Assembly (NCBI GenBank): GCA_021732085.1
Contig: JAKFVQ010000023.1
Span: 62,001-126,000, forward strand
Direction: 5' to 3'
DNA: 64,000 nucleotides
Origin: Candidatus Obscuribacterales bacterium
GTDB lineage: Bacteria; Cyanobacteriota; Vampirovibrionia; Obscuribacterales; Obscuribacteraceae
The notes beneath the pieces are model-generated. The model was not told where the DNA came from, searched no databases, and saw only the letters and a list, made by a program, of their open reading frames with translations. Position numbers and translations under genes: made by a program. Below, in pieces: positions 1 to 9,158 of this stretch (the first letter of the stretch is position 1; each line of letters starts with the position of its first letter).

Positions 1-509
1 GCTTGAAAAGTGCGGTCATCAAAAAGAACGAATCGTATTTCGCTGAAAGAATCCTTGTTTGCGGACAAGAATTCGCTGATTGCATTCATTGCGACTAGCG
101 CAGCTTTTTCTACAGGATAACCATAAGCGCCAGTACTAATAGATGGGAAGGCAATCGTTTTTGCTTCAACTTCCATCGCGCGTGAAAGGCTGTTCTTGTA
201 TGCATTCGCCAGAGTAACATCTTCATTTCCATCGCCGCCGCGCCAAACAGGTCCGACGGTGTGCACAACCCAGCGAGCCTTCAGCTTGCCACCACTGGTG
301 ATGACTGCATTGCCGGGAGAACAGGATCCCTGAGCGGCGCGAATCTTTCTGCATTCCTCTAAAATAGCCGGTCCACCAGCGCGATGGATGGCGCCGTCAA
401 CACCGCCGCCGCCGAGCAAACTCGAATTAGCCGCGTTCACAATTGCATCGGCATCCTGGATCGTAATGTCGCCACGAACCAGGAGCAACTTAACTCCCTC
501 GATATGCAT
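1..509 (-). CDS. Macro domain protein (ADP-ribose/O-acetyl-ADP-ribose hydrolase-like), cut by window edge
   Basis: The reading frame starts at the ATG at 509 and runs off the left edge, so about 169 codons are visible. The N-terminus reads MHIEGVKLLLVRGDITIQ, followed by the macro-domain signature NAANSSLLGGGGVDGAIH and AGGPAI, then GNAVITSGGKL and a later STGAYGYP phosphate-binding loop. Macro domains of the YmdB/MacroD type bind ADP-ribose and remove O-acetyl or ADP-ribosyl groups in the cytosol. The gene begins 15 nt after the stop of the hypothetical gene at 525-1070, so the two are probably co-transcribed. Family assignment is firm; the substrate is inference. Confidence 0.93.
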   Translation of the reverse strand, partial: MHIEGVKLLLVRGDITIQDADAIVNAANSSLLGGGGVDGAIHRAGGPAILEECRKIRAAQGSCSPGNAVITSGGKLKARWVVHTVGPVWRGGDGNEDVTLANAYKNSLSRAMEVEAKTIAFPSISTGAYGYPVEKAALVAMNAISEFLSANKDSFSEIRFVLFDDRTFQ

Positions 510-524
510 TTTCTAAAAGTGCCT

Positions 525-1070
525 CTAAGCGGAGGTGCGTCCGCCAGCTCTATAAGGATTGAGTTCGATGATCTGACCGCTGGAAAGAAACTTCACCAGT
601 TCCTGTCCGTTCGGTCCAGTCAAACGCTGAAAGGATGTGCCGTTCTCACAAGCAACAGCCGTGCGCTTAGTACCATCGGGGGCAATCAAGACTGCGCCGA
701 CTTTACCGCCACTGCGGTCGTTTCCAAAACTCAGTTCAAGAGTGCAGTTTTCGGATTTGAAAGCCTCAAGGTAGCCGCGCTCCTTCAACCAACGTGTAGA
801 CTGGCTATTGTCGTCCAACATTTGGTTGACACGACCAAGCGGTGTCAATTTCTCGTTGCCTGGCTGAGGAAATTCAACTCGAGTGGCCAGATTTTTCGTA
901 TCACTAATCTCTAGACGTTGCAGCGTTGTCGCGTCGTCTTTGCTTAATCCTGGAATCGCACGGCCGTTCCAATGCTCGGCTTTCTGCTGATTAGGATCAA
1001 AATTCCAACTTTGGAGTATTTCAGTATTGTTGCTTCGTGGGGAAGCATTTTCGAGTCGCCATTCGGCCAT
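525..1070 (-). CDS. Hypothetical protein, co-directional with macro domain gene
   Basis: A 181-residue soluble protein with no signal peptide and no membrane segment. I do not recognise the family. The C-terminal half (KVGAVLIAPDGTKRTAVACEN, then a run ending in SGQIIELNPY) has alternating polar and hydrophobic strands suggesting a small beta-sheet domain, and the first third is polar and helical. It starts at the ATG at 1070, preceded by AAGGG about 11 nt upstream. The macro-domain gene follows after 15 nt, so a shared transcript is likely. An intrinsic terminator at 1121-1152 separates it from the DUF4388 gene upstream. Confidence 0.7.
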   Translation of the reverse strand: MAEWRLENASPRSNNTEILQSWNFDPNQQKAEHWNGRAIPGLSKDDATTLQRLEISDTKNLATRVEFPQPGNEKLTPLGRVNQMLDDNSQSTRWLKERGYLEAFKSENCTLELSFGNDRSGGKVGAVLIAPDGTKRTAVACENGTSFQRLTGPNGQELVKFLSSGQIIELNPYRAGGRTSA

Positions 1071-1120
1071 AGTGGTGCAGCCCTTAGACTGAGATTTTTG
1101 CCAACAATAATAGTGTGTGT

Positions 1121-1152
1121 GAAAAAGAAACCGAGCCGGATGATGGGGCTCG
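1121..1152 (-). terminator. Intrinsic terminator after the DUF4388 gene
   Basis: On the minus strand a 6-bp stem CGAGCC/GGCTCG with a 9-nt loop is followed directly by GTTTCTTTTTC. It lies about 120 nt downstream of the stop codon at 1275, correctly placed to end that transcript and to insulate the hypothetical/macro pair. Confidence 0.65.
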
Positions 1153-1274
1153 CTTCAGTTAACTTCTGTTTGCGGTTCGAATCCCTGTCATGCGAACCGA
1201 AACGTGAGTCAAAACTTACCTGTGAAATCATTCTATGCGAGGCAAGGTGCTTGTCAAGCAGAATTAATTATGAA

Positions 1275-2810
1275 CTAGAGCTCAGAAAAGGCTTTTAGTG
1301 GGACTCTCGACTCTTTCGCTTTGCTCTTAGCCTCGCGAGCTGCAGACATCAATCTGCCCAACTCTTGGGTATCTTCAGGGATCGATGCAATGCCACCGGC
1401 CAACAAAAGTCTTTGTGTTTGCCCTGGAATCAAAGGCACGTTAATAAGCGAGTCAGCGAAGCGCTGAGCGAATATTCGGGCGCTTTTCGTATTTGCCCCA
1501 GGTAAGACGACCGCGAAATCAAACGTTTCGTAATGGGCGAGAATATCGAACGGGCGTTTCATCGTTTCAGCACGCGAAGCAATTTCCTTCATCGCTTGAA
1601 TTGGCAATGTTTGAGGGCCCTCAGCCATAACGATGCGTGCTTCAAAAACAATCAGTGTAAGAGGCATACCAAAAGTACTACTCTTAGCGAATTCTCTCTC
1701 CAGGAAGTAGAGCAAGGCGGGATAGGTGAACATGCCGGTATCGCCGCGCGTTAGTGACTTAAGCACTCCTGCGATCATGCCCCGATCGAACTCTGTCGCC
1801 GCCAGCCCCTGAGCCTTCGAGGCGTATGGAGAGACGTCGGCAATAGTGATAAGTCCGCAGCTGAGTAAGTTAAACACGATCGGAACCCACTCAATTTTGC
1901 TCATCGGTCGTCTTTGCAATATATCTTGCAAACGCATGCGTCCATCGCACATTTCGTACATCTGCATTTGCGGTTGAAGATCTAGCGGGGCACCGCGCGT
2001 AACACGTGCCTTGAATTCATCTGGAGTGATCTTCACTTCCTTCCTCAAAAGGAAGGAATCTGGCTTCAATCCTTGCTTGCTGAGAAACTTTTGTTGATCC
2101 AAAAGCGTAATGCCTTCCATGATCATGCCATCAAGGCGGCGTTTAACTGATTTCTCCGCTGTTGTTTCATCAGGGAAAAACAAGAAGTCGCCAACCTCCC
2201 ATGCCATGACTTCCACAACAGCAGAATCACCACTAGCCTCAGGCGTGGTGGCATGCACTGGATTACCTTCGGTGAAAAATATCTGCGCGATCTCACCTTT
2301 GTCATGCAACTGCAAACGTCCATTCATCTTCGACATCTGAATTGATTGAACAAGCGTTGCAATCTGCATATTTTCAAGACGCCCTTGGAGAGAGGCTTTC
2401 GATGCATCCGCCAGCACAGAAACAGCACTCATTCCAGTCAGCGTTGCACGCCCATCAGGGACCGCTGCAGAAGCTTGGGTCGGGGCAGCTAGCATCTCAT
2501 CAGGCACCATCTGATAAATGAGGCTATGAATGAGAGCCGTGTCATTACTACCATGTCGCCACAATGGCTCAGCCTGGGTATCTTCTCCTTCGAAAAGCGA
2601 CCACACATAACCCTCGCCGCTCGTCGCTACAACTATCACAAATGCCGAACGAGCGTCTGGGCCCCAAGGGAGCTCAATAATTACCTTCCGTTTTCGCGCT
2701 TCGTCAGCCGCAAATTGCAGATCCGTTAGCGCTGGCATAACCAAAAGCTTCGGAAGTCTTTGGATCTGCGGCTGTTGGTGCTGCTGTGCTGGTCGCTGAG
2801 GGCGATACAT
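1275..2810 (-). CDS. DUF4388 (PATAN-like) protein with degenerate GGDEF-like C-terminus
   Basis: A 511-residue cytosolic protein. Residues about 145-235 (LQGRLENMQIATLVQSIQMS, then NGRLQL, GEIAQIFFTEGNPVHA) match DUF4388, a domain found in bacterial regulators and often joined to response-regulator modules. Residues about 355-505 (FTYPALLYFLEREFAKSSTF, ALTLIVF-type strands, IASIPEDTQELGRLMSAARE) have the spacing of a GGDEF nucleotidyl cyclase domain but lack a GG(D/E)EF signature, so cyclase activity is unlikely. The N-terminus is Gln/Pro-rich. It is monocistronic, with a terminator at 1121-1152. A regulatory or signalling role is likely from the family; the input signal is unknown. Confidence 0.8.
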   Translation of the reverse strand: MYRPQRPAQQHQQPQIQRLPKLLVMPALTDLQFAADEARKRKVIIELPWGPDARSAFVIVVATSGEGYVWSLFEGEDTQAEPLWRHGSNDTALIHSLIYQMVPDEMLAAPTQASAAVPDGRATLTGMSAVSVLADASKASLQGRLENMQIATLVQSIQMSKMNGRLQLHDKGEIAQIFFTEGNPVHATTPEASGDSAVVEVMAWEVGDFLFFPDETTAEKSVKRRLDGMIMEGITLLDQQKFLSKQGLKPDSFLLRKEVKITPDEFKARVTRGAPLDLQPQMQMYEMCDGRMRLQDILQRRPMSKIEWVPIVFNLLSCGLITIADVSPYASKAQGLAATEFDRGMIAGVLKSLTRGDTGMFTYPALLYFLEREFAKSSTFGMPLTLIVFEARIVMAEGPQTLPIQAMKEIASRAETMKRPFDILAHYETFDFAVVLPGANTKSARIFAQRFADSLINVPLIPGQTQRLLLAGGIASIPEDTQELGRLMSAAREAKSKAKESRVPLKAFSEL

Positions 2811-2941
2811 ATTAGGTCCGATATTCTCTTGAAGTCGACCAGACCGCTTGGAAACCCCGTTTCACTCAAGTCTAGCCATCTATTCTGTGCCACGTAAGCT
2901 CTAGAACTAAGCCTGTTGCATGTTGTCCGCATTTTGTTTCA

Positions 2942-2976
2942 GAAAAACAGCCTGTCAGGAAAACCCTGACAGGCTG
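2942..2976 (-). terminator. Strong intrinsic terminator of glutamate dehydrogenase
   Basis: A 12-bp perfect stem (2948-2959 with 2965-2976, arms CAGCCTGTCAGG and CCTGACAGGCTG) with a 5-nt loop is followed on the minus strand by TTTTTCTG. It lies about 150 nt after the stop of the glutamate dehydrogenase gene, the only minus-strand gene immediately upstream. Confidence 0.85.
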
Positions 2977-3129
2977 CCGTAAACGGAATGTACGCAATGC
3001 TTTCCAGTTGCGGATCAAACGCAGGCGTGATTATCAGCAGAGCGCAAGCAAAAATTATCCGCCACCCTGGAAAATGAGCCATCGTTTTAACGCGCAGATT
3101 ACCAGACCCCACCAGAAGTCTAGCGCTGG

Positions 3130-4413
3130 CTATGGATACAAGCCGCGCAGCTTCTTCGCTTCAGCCAGACGTCCAATTCCTATACGGAGCGCTGACATAC
3201 GCGGACGAAGCTTGGTCTTGTTCGTCATTTCGAATACCTGATCGCAGGCGCGGCCCATGATCTGTTCAAGACGCTTATTGACTTCATCTTCCGACCAGAA
3301 GAGGTGCATCAAACCTTGAACCCATTCGAAATAGCTAACGGTGACTCCACCTGCATTTGCAAGAATGTCCGGAACAACCAGCACACCCTTCTCGTGCAAG
3401 TAAAGGTCGGCTTCGGGGCTGGTTGGGCCATTTGCGCCTTCAACAACAATCTTGCATTTCAGTTTCTCGACATTGCTGACCAGAATCTGGTGGCCCAGCG
3501 CAGCCGGGACAAGAACATCGCAGGGAAGCTCCAACAATTCGCTGTTCGTGATGGTTTCGGTATTTGTGAATCCTTCGACCCTGCCCATTTCACTGAGGTA
3601 GGCTTGCAGTCTTGGAATATCAATGCCTTCTTTGTTGTAGATGCCGCCGTAGACATCGGACACAGCCACGATTTTGTAGCCCCAGTCATGGAGAATGCGA
3701 GCCGCGATCGAGCCGACATTACCAAAACCTTGAACTACGACTGAGGGATTCTTTGTGGTCAGACCGGCGTGCTGCACGGCGCGTTGAACGCAATACGCTA
3801 CGCCGCGTCCTGTGGCCTCGTGCCGTCCGAGCGATCCACCGATGGATACCGGCTTGCCAGTCACAACAGATGGAACAGTGTGTCCGACGTTAATACTATA
3901 AGTGTCCATGATCCAAGCCATGGTTTGTTCGTTCGTGTACATATCCGGAGCTGGGATATCTTTGTCCGGCCCGATAAGCGAGATTATTTCGGAAGTGTAG
4001 CGACGAGTAAGCCTTTCTTTTTCTCCCAAGGACATGTTCCATGGTTCGCAACGGATGCCACCCTTGGCACCACCGTAGGGAAGTCCCATCAGCGCGCACT
4101 TCCAGGTCATCAAAGTTGCCAGGGAGGAAACCTCACCAAGGCTGACTTCTGGATGGAAGCGGATTCCGCCCTTCGCTGGTCCAAGAGTTACGTCATGGTG
4201 AACTCTGTAGCCAGTGAAAGTGCGAACAGTGCCGTCATCCATGCGCACCGGCACAGTAACGATCAAAGCTCTTTTGGGATAACGAAGTCTTTCATGCAAT
4301 TCGGGGTCGAGCCCCATTTCCATGGCAATCTCGTCAAGTTGACGCTGCACCATCAGAAACTGCTCGGTTTCGCACTCCATAGTGGGGCGCTCAACCGTGT
4401 TCGCTACTGCCAT
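3130..4413 (-). CDS. gdhA: Glutamate dehydrogenase (Glu/Leu/Phe/Val dehydrogenase family)
   Basis: A 427-residue enzyme, the usual length for hexameric bacterial GDH. It interconverts glutamate with 2-oxoglutarate and ammonium using NAD(P). Visible motifs are PAKGGIRFHP (substrate lysine), MTWKCALMGLPYGGAKGGIR (catalytic lysine region), PAPDMYTNEQTMAW (catalytic Asp), the Rossmann motif GFGNVGSIAA and VEGANGPTSPEAD. The start at 4413 has an excellent ribosome binding site, AAGGAGGATCC, just upstream. It is monocistronic with a strong terminator at 2942-2976 and is divergent from the Ca2+/H+ antiporter. NAD versus NADP use cannot be decided by eye. Confidence 0.95.
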   Translation of the reverse strand: MAVANTVERPTMECETEQFLMVQRQLDEIAMEMGLDPELHERLRYPKRALIVTVPVRMDDGTVRTFTGYRVHHDVTLGPAKGGIRFHPEVSLGEVSSLATLMTWKCALMGLPYGGAKGGIRCEPWNMSLGEKERLTRRYTSEIISLIGPDKDIPAPDMYTNEQTMAWIMDTYSINVGHTVPSVVTGKPVSIGGSLGRHEATGRGVAYCVQRAVQHAGLTTKNPSVVVQGFGNVGSIAARILHDWGYKIVAVSDVYGGIYNKEGIDIPRLQAYLSEMGRVEGFTNTETITNSELLELPCDVLVPAALGHQILVSNVEKLKCKIVVEGANGPTSPEADLYLHEKGVLVVPDILANAGGVTVSYFEWVQGLMHLFWSEDEVNKRLEQIMGRACDQVFEMTNKTKLRPRMSALRIGIGRLAEAKKLRGLYP

Positions 4414-4622
4414 GGATCCTCCTTTTAGTCCGCCGTGGGGGGCTATGTGATCTAGTACTAAAACGTAATCAAAGTATGTTACACGAGATATCCGGGGGAT
4501 TAAGTGATACGTTGATCACGGGCGGTTAAAGTTTTTCTGAGGCACCACATTTAGTGGTTTTAATCCTCAAGAAGCTATGATCTTAGACACTGAAACCGAT
4601 CTCAGCACTTTCAAAAGGCCAG

Positions 4623-5711
4623 GTGGCAGCTATCTCCGTCCTTCAAAACATACAGAAGAATATCCGCCCGATGGATGTCCTCATTGTGTTCATTCCGGTG
4701 GCATTTTTTGCAGCGTCGAGACACATGCCTATTTTGGAGTTTTTCGCATCCTGCTTGGGAATAATTCCGCTCGCTGGACTGATGGGTAGAGCAACAGAAT
4801 ACCTATCCGACAGGATTGGAAGCGGTCCTGGCGCTTTGATGAACGCTACATTCGGGAATGCGTGCGAATTCATCATCGCTTTTGCAGCGTTGCGTGCTGG
4901 ATATCATGATGTAGTTAAAGCATCGATCACCGGCTCGATCATCGGCAATATTCTGCTGGTTTTGGGAGCGAGCATTCTTGCCGGCGGATTGAAACATCAA
5001 TCGCAAACCTTCAACAGAGTCGCTGCAACCACCTCGGCCACGCTACTTGCACTAGCTGCCATAAGCTTGACGGTGCCGGCAATTTTTCACCATTTTGCCA
5101 ATTCGAAGGGTCACGAAGATGAGCTGGCATTAGGAATTTCAATTGTTCTGTTTGCGACTTACTGCCTGAGCCTATTATTCAGCCTGAAAACTCACAAACA
5201 TCTGTACACCCGTGAAGTTGATGAAAGCGCAGCAGAGGCGATCGGTGTGCATGGATGGGGAGTGAAAACCAGCATTTCCGTGCTTCTGATCTCAACTGTT
5301 TTGGTGGCACTGCTCAGTGAGGTCCTGGTCAAAAGCGTCGAATTCGTCGCACACGACCTTCACATCAACAAGATCTTCATCGGTGTTGTACTAGTAGCCA
5401 TTATTGGAAATGCTGCAGAGCACAGCACTGCAATTTTCATGGCGATGAAAAACAAAATGGACCTAGCAATTAACATTGCCCTTGGATCAGGAGCGCAAAT
5501 TGCCCTGTTAGTCGCCCCGCTTTTAGTATTTTCCAGTTTTGCACTCGGAAATCCAATGAACCTGGCCTTTACAGAGTTCGAGGTAATGTCCGTAGCAGTT
5601 TCCGTAATTATTCTTGGCTATGTTGCCAATGACGGCGAGTGTAACTGGCTCGAAGGCGTGCAGCTTCTGGCCGTTTATGCGATACTCGGGACAACCTTCT
5701 TCTTTATCTAA
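4623..5711 (+). CDS. Ca2+/H+ antiporter (CaCA/CAX family)
   Basis: A 362-residue, roughly 11-segment inner-membrane protein that exports Ca2+ in exchange for protons. Both alpha repeats are present: [16 protein letters not shown] in the first half and [11 protein letters not shown] in the second, each with the essential acidic residue. Length fits the CAX family. The frame begins at a GTG at 4623 ([11 protein letters not shown]) with a weak AAAGG-like site; ATG 4671 is a possible shorter start. The metal ATPase follows 85 bp downstream on the same strand, suggesting a small cation-export cluster. Confidence 0.9.
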   Translation: MAAISVLQNIQKNIRPMDVLIVFIPVAFFAASRHMPILEFFASCLGIIPLAGLMGRATEYLSDRIGSGPGALMNATFGNACEFIIAFAALRAGYHDVVKASITGSIIGNILLVLGASILAGGLKHQSQTFNRVAATTSATLLALAAISLTVPAIFHHFANSKGHEDELALGISIVLFATYCLSLLFSLKTHKHLYTREVDESAAEAIGVHGWGVKTSISVLLISTVLVALLSEVLVKSVEFVAHDLHINKIFIGVVLVAIIGNAAEHSTAIFMAMKNKMDLAINIALGSGAQIALLVAPLLVFSSFALGNPMNLAFTEFEVMSVAVSVIILGYVANDGECNWLEGVQLLAVYAILGTTFFFI

Positions 5712-5796
5712 ATGAAGCAAACAAATAAACTGGATGCGGTGAGAGCAGGGAATCTTACAGGGGATTGCCCGATAAAACTTCGCAAGCATTGATCGC

Positions 5797-8166
5797 ATGG
5801 AGAACAGAATGAGCAGCCCTGACCTGAATGCCAAACAGATCGAAATAGATCCTGTTTGCGGCATGAAGGTATCCCCCTCCAGGGCAGCGGGATCAAGTGA
5901 ATACAAAGGAAAGACAATCTACTTTTGCGCGTTGAGTTGCAAGAAAAAATTTGATGCCAATCCGGAAGCATACTGCAAGGCGGACACTGCAGATGGTAGC
6001 ACAGTCGCGATCGGCTCAATCGATAAAAAGCCTGAGACTAAAAATCTAGAAACCTATTTCTTGCCTGATGGCGCCTACGAATACATCTGTCCGATGGACA
6101 CGCAAATACGCCAGAAAACACAGGGTATTTGCCCTCTTTGTGGCATGGCGCTGGAGCCTATTTTTCCACAAGCAGCTGCGAATCTGAAAACGAAGGACGA
6201 GCTGCAAGATATGAGCCGGCGCTTTTGGATTTCCCTCCCATTTACGGTATTGCTCATCGTACTTACGATGCCATCTCTTCTCGCCAGCCTCCGAATTAAT
6301 GGAATATACATGCCTTATTTGTTGCTTGCCTTCGCTAGCATAGTGCTTTTTTATTGTGGCTTTCCAATTCTTCGCCGAGGATACGAATCATTTGCAACAT
6401 TGAGGTTGAATATGTTCGCGCTGCTCACACTGGGCAGTTCAATCAGTTACTTTATCAGCATTCTCATGGTATTTTCCCCAGTTCTTAAGATCCACGATTC
6501 CCAAAGTCATCTATTTTTCGAAAGCAGTGCCACTATTATTACACTGGTATTGTTGGGTCAGGTTCTTGAGCTGAAGGCGCGAAAACACGGCAAATCAGCC
6601 CTCGAGAATCTGCTCAAACTGGCTCCCTCCATAGCTAGAAAAATCGATAGTGGGAAGGTTCGAGAAATCAGCGTAGTTGAGATCGTCAAAGGCGACAAAC
6701 TACAGGTACTTGCCGGTGACAAAATCCCTGTTGACGGAATTGTGCTTGAAGGGCAAAGCACTGTTAACGATTCCATCTTAAGCGGAAATGAATTGCCGAA
6801 GAAGAAAGCACCTGGCGACCAAGTATTTGCAGGCACAATAAATCTCGACGGAACACTTCAGGTCGAGGCAAAAACACTCGGAAGAGACACTGTTTTTGCT
6901 CACATCCTTTCGACTCTTTCAAAGGTGCAAGTGAGCCGCTCCCGATCGCAAGATCTCGCAGACACTATCAGCGCCTACTTCATCCCATCAGTCATCTGCA
7001 TTGCCTGCGTAACATTTACCTACTGGGCTTGGTTTGGAGGGACTTATGGGCTCACAGAAGCGATACTATATTCAGTATCTGTACTGGTGATCGCCTGCCC
7101 CTGTGCATTAGGTCTGGCAACTCCGCTAGCATTATCGGCCGCCATTACACGCGGTGCGCGTAGCGGACTGCTGATTAAGGACGCGGGAGCCATTGAGCGA
7201 TTGGCTGTGACTACAGATATCCTTTTAGACAAGACGGGAACCTTAACGCAAGGAAAATTCGAACTAAAGGAAACTATCCTAAGCAAAAATGTTGATGGGG
7301 AAGACGAAGCAATCAAATATGCAGCAAGTTTAGAACAACTGAGCAAACATCCGCTTGCACAGGGAATCTGCAATGCCGCGGCGCAGAGAAATGTTCAATT
7401 GATTCCCGTGGCGCAGAGCGTGAGCACAGCAGGCGCCGGCATTGAAGGAAGCATCGAAAACAAAGCCGTGATTATAGGCAGTGATCGCTTTCTGAAGCAG
7501 AAAGGAATTGACAGCTCATCGCTCAACAGCCTTGGAAACAACCACGCACCAGCGAGCATCGTTTATCTGGCAGTCGATCAAAAGCCTATAGCCAAATTTC
7601 TATTAACTGACCCAAGCAGGGTCGAAGCACCAGATGCGATATCAGCTTTGAAAACTTTCTCAATCACTCCTGCAATCGTAAGCGGTGATGACAGAGCTAG
7701 CGTAAGTGCGCTGGCTCACGAACTCAGCATCGACGAAAAGAACACCTTCGCAGAGCTACTCCCTGACGACAAAGTCAATTTGATTCGCAAACTTCAAGCA
7801 GAAAAACGTGTAGTTGCGATGATTGGGGACGGAGTGAACGATGCAGCGGCCCTTTCAATAGCCGACGTCGGGATAGCAATGTCCTCGGGCTCCGATATTG
7901 CGTTGAGCGCCGCGCCTTTGACGATTATGCATGCAGACCTTAGCACCATACCGAAAGCTGTCAAACTTTCAAAGCTTATGTTATCGACCATGAAAGAGAA
8001 TCTGTTTCTGGCCTTCCTCTATAATGTCGTCGCAGTTATCTGCGCATCAGGCGCGCTATCCTCCTTTGGAATCACGCTTAATCCGACAATAGCAGCCGCA
8101 GCGATGAGCCTCAGTTCGCTTTCCGTGATTCTTAACTCAATGAAAATCACAAATAGCAAACTCTAG
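5797..8166 (+). CDS. P1B-type copper-transporting ATPase with N-terminal YHS and CPxxCGM modules
   Basis: A 789-residue membrane ATPase. Residues about 18-62 form a YHS domain (DPVCGMKV, then YFCALSCKKKFDANPEAYC). Residues 91-117 are a heavy-metal-binding module (YICPMD, then GICPLCGMALEP). The transmembrane CPC motif (VIACPCALGLATP, about residue 434), the phosphorylation site DKTGTLTQG, the SKHPLA nucleotide-binding motif and GDGVNDAAAL are all intact. CPC P1B pumps export Cu+/Ag+. No HMA (GMTCxxC) domains are present. It follows the Ca2+/H+ antiporter by 85 bp. No CsoR or CueR-type regulator is adjacent, so regulation is unknown. Confidence 0.93.
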   Translation: MENRMSSPDLNAKQIEIDPVCGMKVSPSRAAGSSEYKGKTIYFCALSCKKKFDANPEAYCKADTADGSTVAIGSIDKKPETKNLETYFLPDGAYEYICPMDTQIRQKTQGICPLCGMALEPIFPQAAANLKTKDELQDMSRRFWISLPFTVLLIVLTMPSLLASLRINGIYMPYLLLAFASIVLFYCGFPILRRGYESFATLRLNMFALLTLGSSISYFISILMVFSPVLKIHDSQSHLFFESSATIITLVLLGQVLELKARKHGKSALENLLKLAPSIARKIDSGKVREISVVEIVKGDKLQVLAGDKIPVDGIVLEGQSTVNDSILSGNELPKKKAPGDQVFAGTINLDGTLQVEAKTLGRDTVFAHILSTLSKVQVSRSRSQDLADTISAYFIPSVICIACVTFTYWAWFGGTYGLTEAILYSVSVLVIACPCALGLATPLALSAAITRGARSGLLIKDAGAIERLAVTTDILLDKTGTLTQGKFELKETILSKNVDGEDEAIKYAASLEQLSKHPLAQGICNAAAQRNVQLIPVAQSVSTAGAGIEGSIENKAVIIGSDRFLKQKGIDSSSLNSLGNNHAPASIVYLAVDQKPIAKFLLTDPSRVEAPDAISALKTFSITPAIVSGDDRASVSALAHELSIDEKNTFAELLPDDKVNLIRKLQAEKRVVAMIGDGVNDAAALSIADVGIAMSSGSDIALSAAPLTIMHADLSTIPKAVKLSKLMLSTMKENLFLAFLYNVVAVICASGALSSFGITLNPTIAAAAMSLSSLSVILNSMKITNSKL

Positions 8167-8279
8167 ACTGAAACGAAACAGTGATTCATTCACGGTGCAC
8201 AGCTGTCCGAGCTGCCCGCCCGTCTCCTCGACGCCAAGAAATTCACTTAAGAATGAACGCCAAATACTTTAACTCACAA

Positions 8280-9158
8280 CTACTTGGCTTTCTCTTGGAC
8301 ATTAACACGTCTTCCTGTTACACCGAGACGCTTTCCCGCTGAGTCGATGATTCTGTATTCACGCTCTAATTCGTTGTACTCTTTCAATAGCATTCGTCCT
8401 TGACTTTGCTCCAACTCATTCACATTCGCCTTTTGTAAGAGCTGAACTTCAAGACTCGCTCGCTCCTTTGCTGCGGCCGAGAGCTTTGCCTCCTGTTGAG
8501 CGAGTGCAAGCTCGGCACTCTGCGTACGCTTTTGATCGTCCGCGAGCTTACTAGCGGCAGTAGCCGCGGCCCGAATTTCCCATTCCATCGCAACGCATAC
8601 GTGAGGCGGGCGAATTCCCGGCACGTGAAATCGCTGAACATGATCGGCATACTGCGAACAGGAAGCTTGCAAACTCTGATTGGCAGCTTGAAGGCGCTGA
8701 AGCTCTTTCTCATATTCGGCAAGGTGAGCATTGTACATGCGAGCGTGATTCTGAAATTCCTTAAGACGAAACGAATACTCTTTGGCGTCAGTGGCATATT
8801 GTTGCGCATTCAACTTATGTGGTCCCGCTGAAGCAGAAGCCTGCTCCTGCACGCGACCTTTTAATTTATCCAGACTGCCATTAGCCTTTTTAGCTTGGGC
8901 AAGCAACACACGGGCATCTTCACGAAGTCCCACAGTGCTGGTGTGGATTTCGTCGGCAAGTATGCGAAATTCCCTCGACTTTCGAATCAGTTCTCGAGCA
9001 TCACGCGAACGAGCGGATTCAACACAGCAGCTCTCAGCGGACTGATTCTCAGAGGTAGCACCGACCTGTGCAGGGCACAGAATTGTTAGACCTAGAATCA
9101 ACATGCTTGAGTAAAAGAGATTGCGGAATCTTTTGCCAGCTATCTTAAAAGACCTCAT
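8280..9158 (-). CDS. Secreted coiled-coil protein of unknown function
   Basis: 292 residues from the ATG at 9158. This start is chosen because it gives a clear signal peptide (RNLFYSSMLILGLTILCPA, ending QVGA) and a TAATG stop-start overlap with the preceding TPR gene, which implies translational coupling. The mature part is almost entirely charged, Ala/Gln/Glu-rich helix (repeated heptad-like segments from about residue 60 to 280), typical of a periplasmic coiled coil. It has several Cys (CCVES, ASCSQ, HVCVAM). I recognise no family. A structural role in the envelope, together with the TPR protein, is inference. Confidence 0.75.
   Translation of the reverse strand: MRSFKIAGKRFRNLFYSSMLILGLTILCPAQVGATSENQSAESCCVESARSRDARELIRKSREFRILADEIHTSTVGLREDARVLLAQAKKANGSLDKLKGRVQEQASASAGPHKLNAQQYATDAKEYSFRLKEFQNHARMYNAHLAEYEKELQRLQAANQSLQASCSQYADHVQRFHVPGIRPPHVCVAMEWEIRAAATAASKLADDQKRTQSAELALAQQEAKLSAAAKERASLEVQLLQKANVNELEQSQGRMLLKEYNELEREYRIIDSAGKRLGVTGRRVNVQEKAK

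Noticed and set aside
1160..1196. GGTTCGAATCC on the plus strand, resembling a tRNA T-loop
   Set aside because: T-stem pairs poorly (about three of five) and no matching 5' acceptor arm lies upstream, so no tRNA is supported.
944..1231. Minus-strand 95-codon frame
   Set aside because: Overlaps the 525-1070 gene and its terminator, includes the terminator hairpin, and has no coding character.
3304..4428. Several long plus-strand frames opposite glutamate dehydrogenase
   Set aside because: All are antisense shadows of a well-conserved enzyme gene.
4540..4565. Hairpin ACCAC-ATTTA-GTGGT followed by TTTTAAT upstream of the antiporter
   Set aside because: Only five base pairs and no upstream plus-strand gene to terminate; a regulatory role is possible but unsupported.
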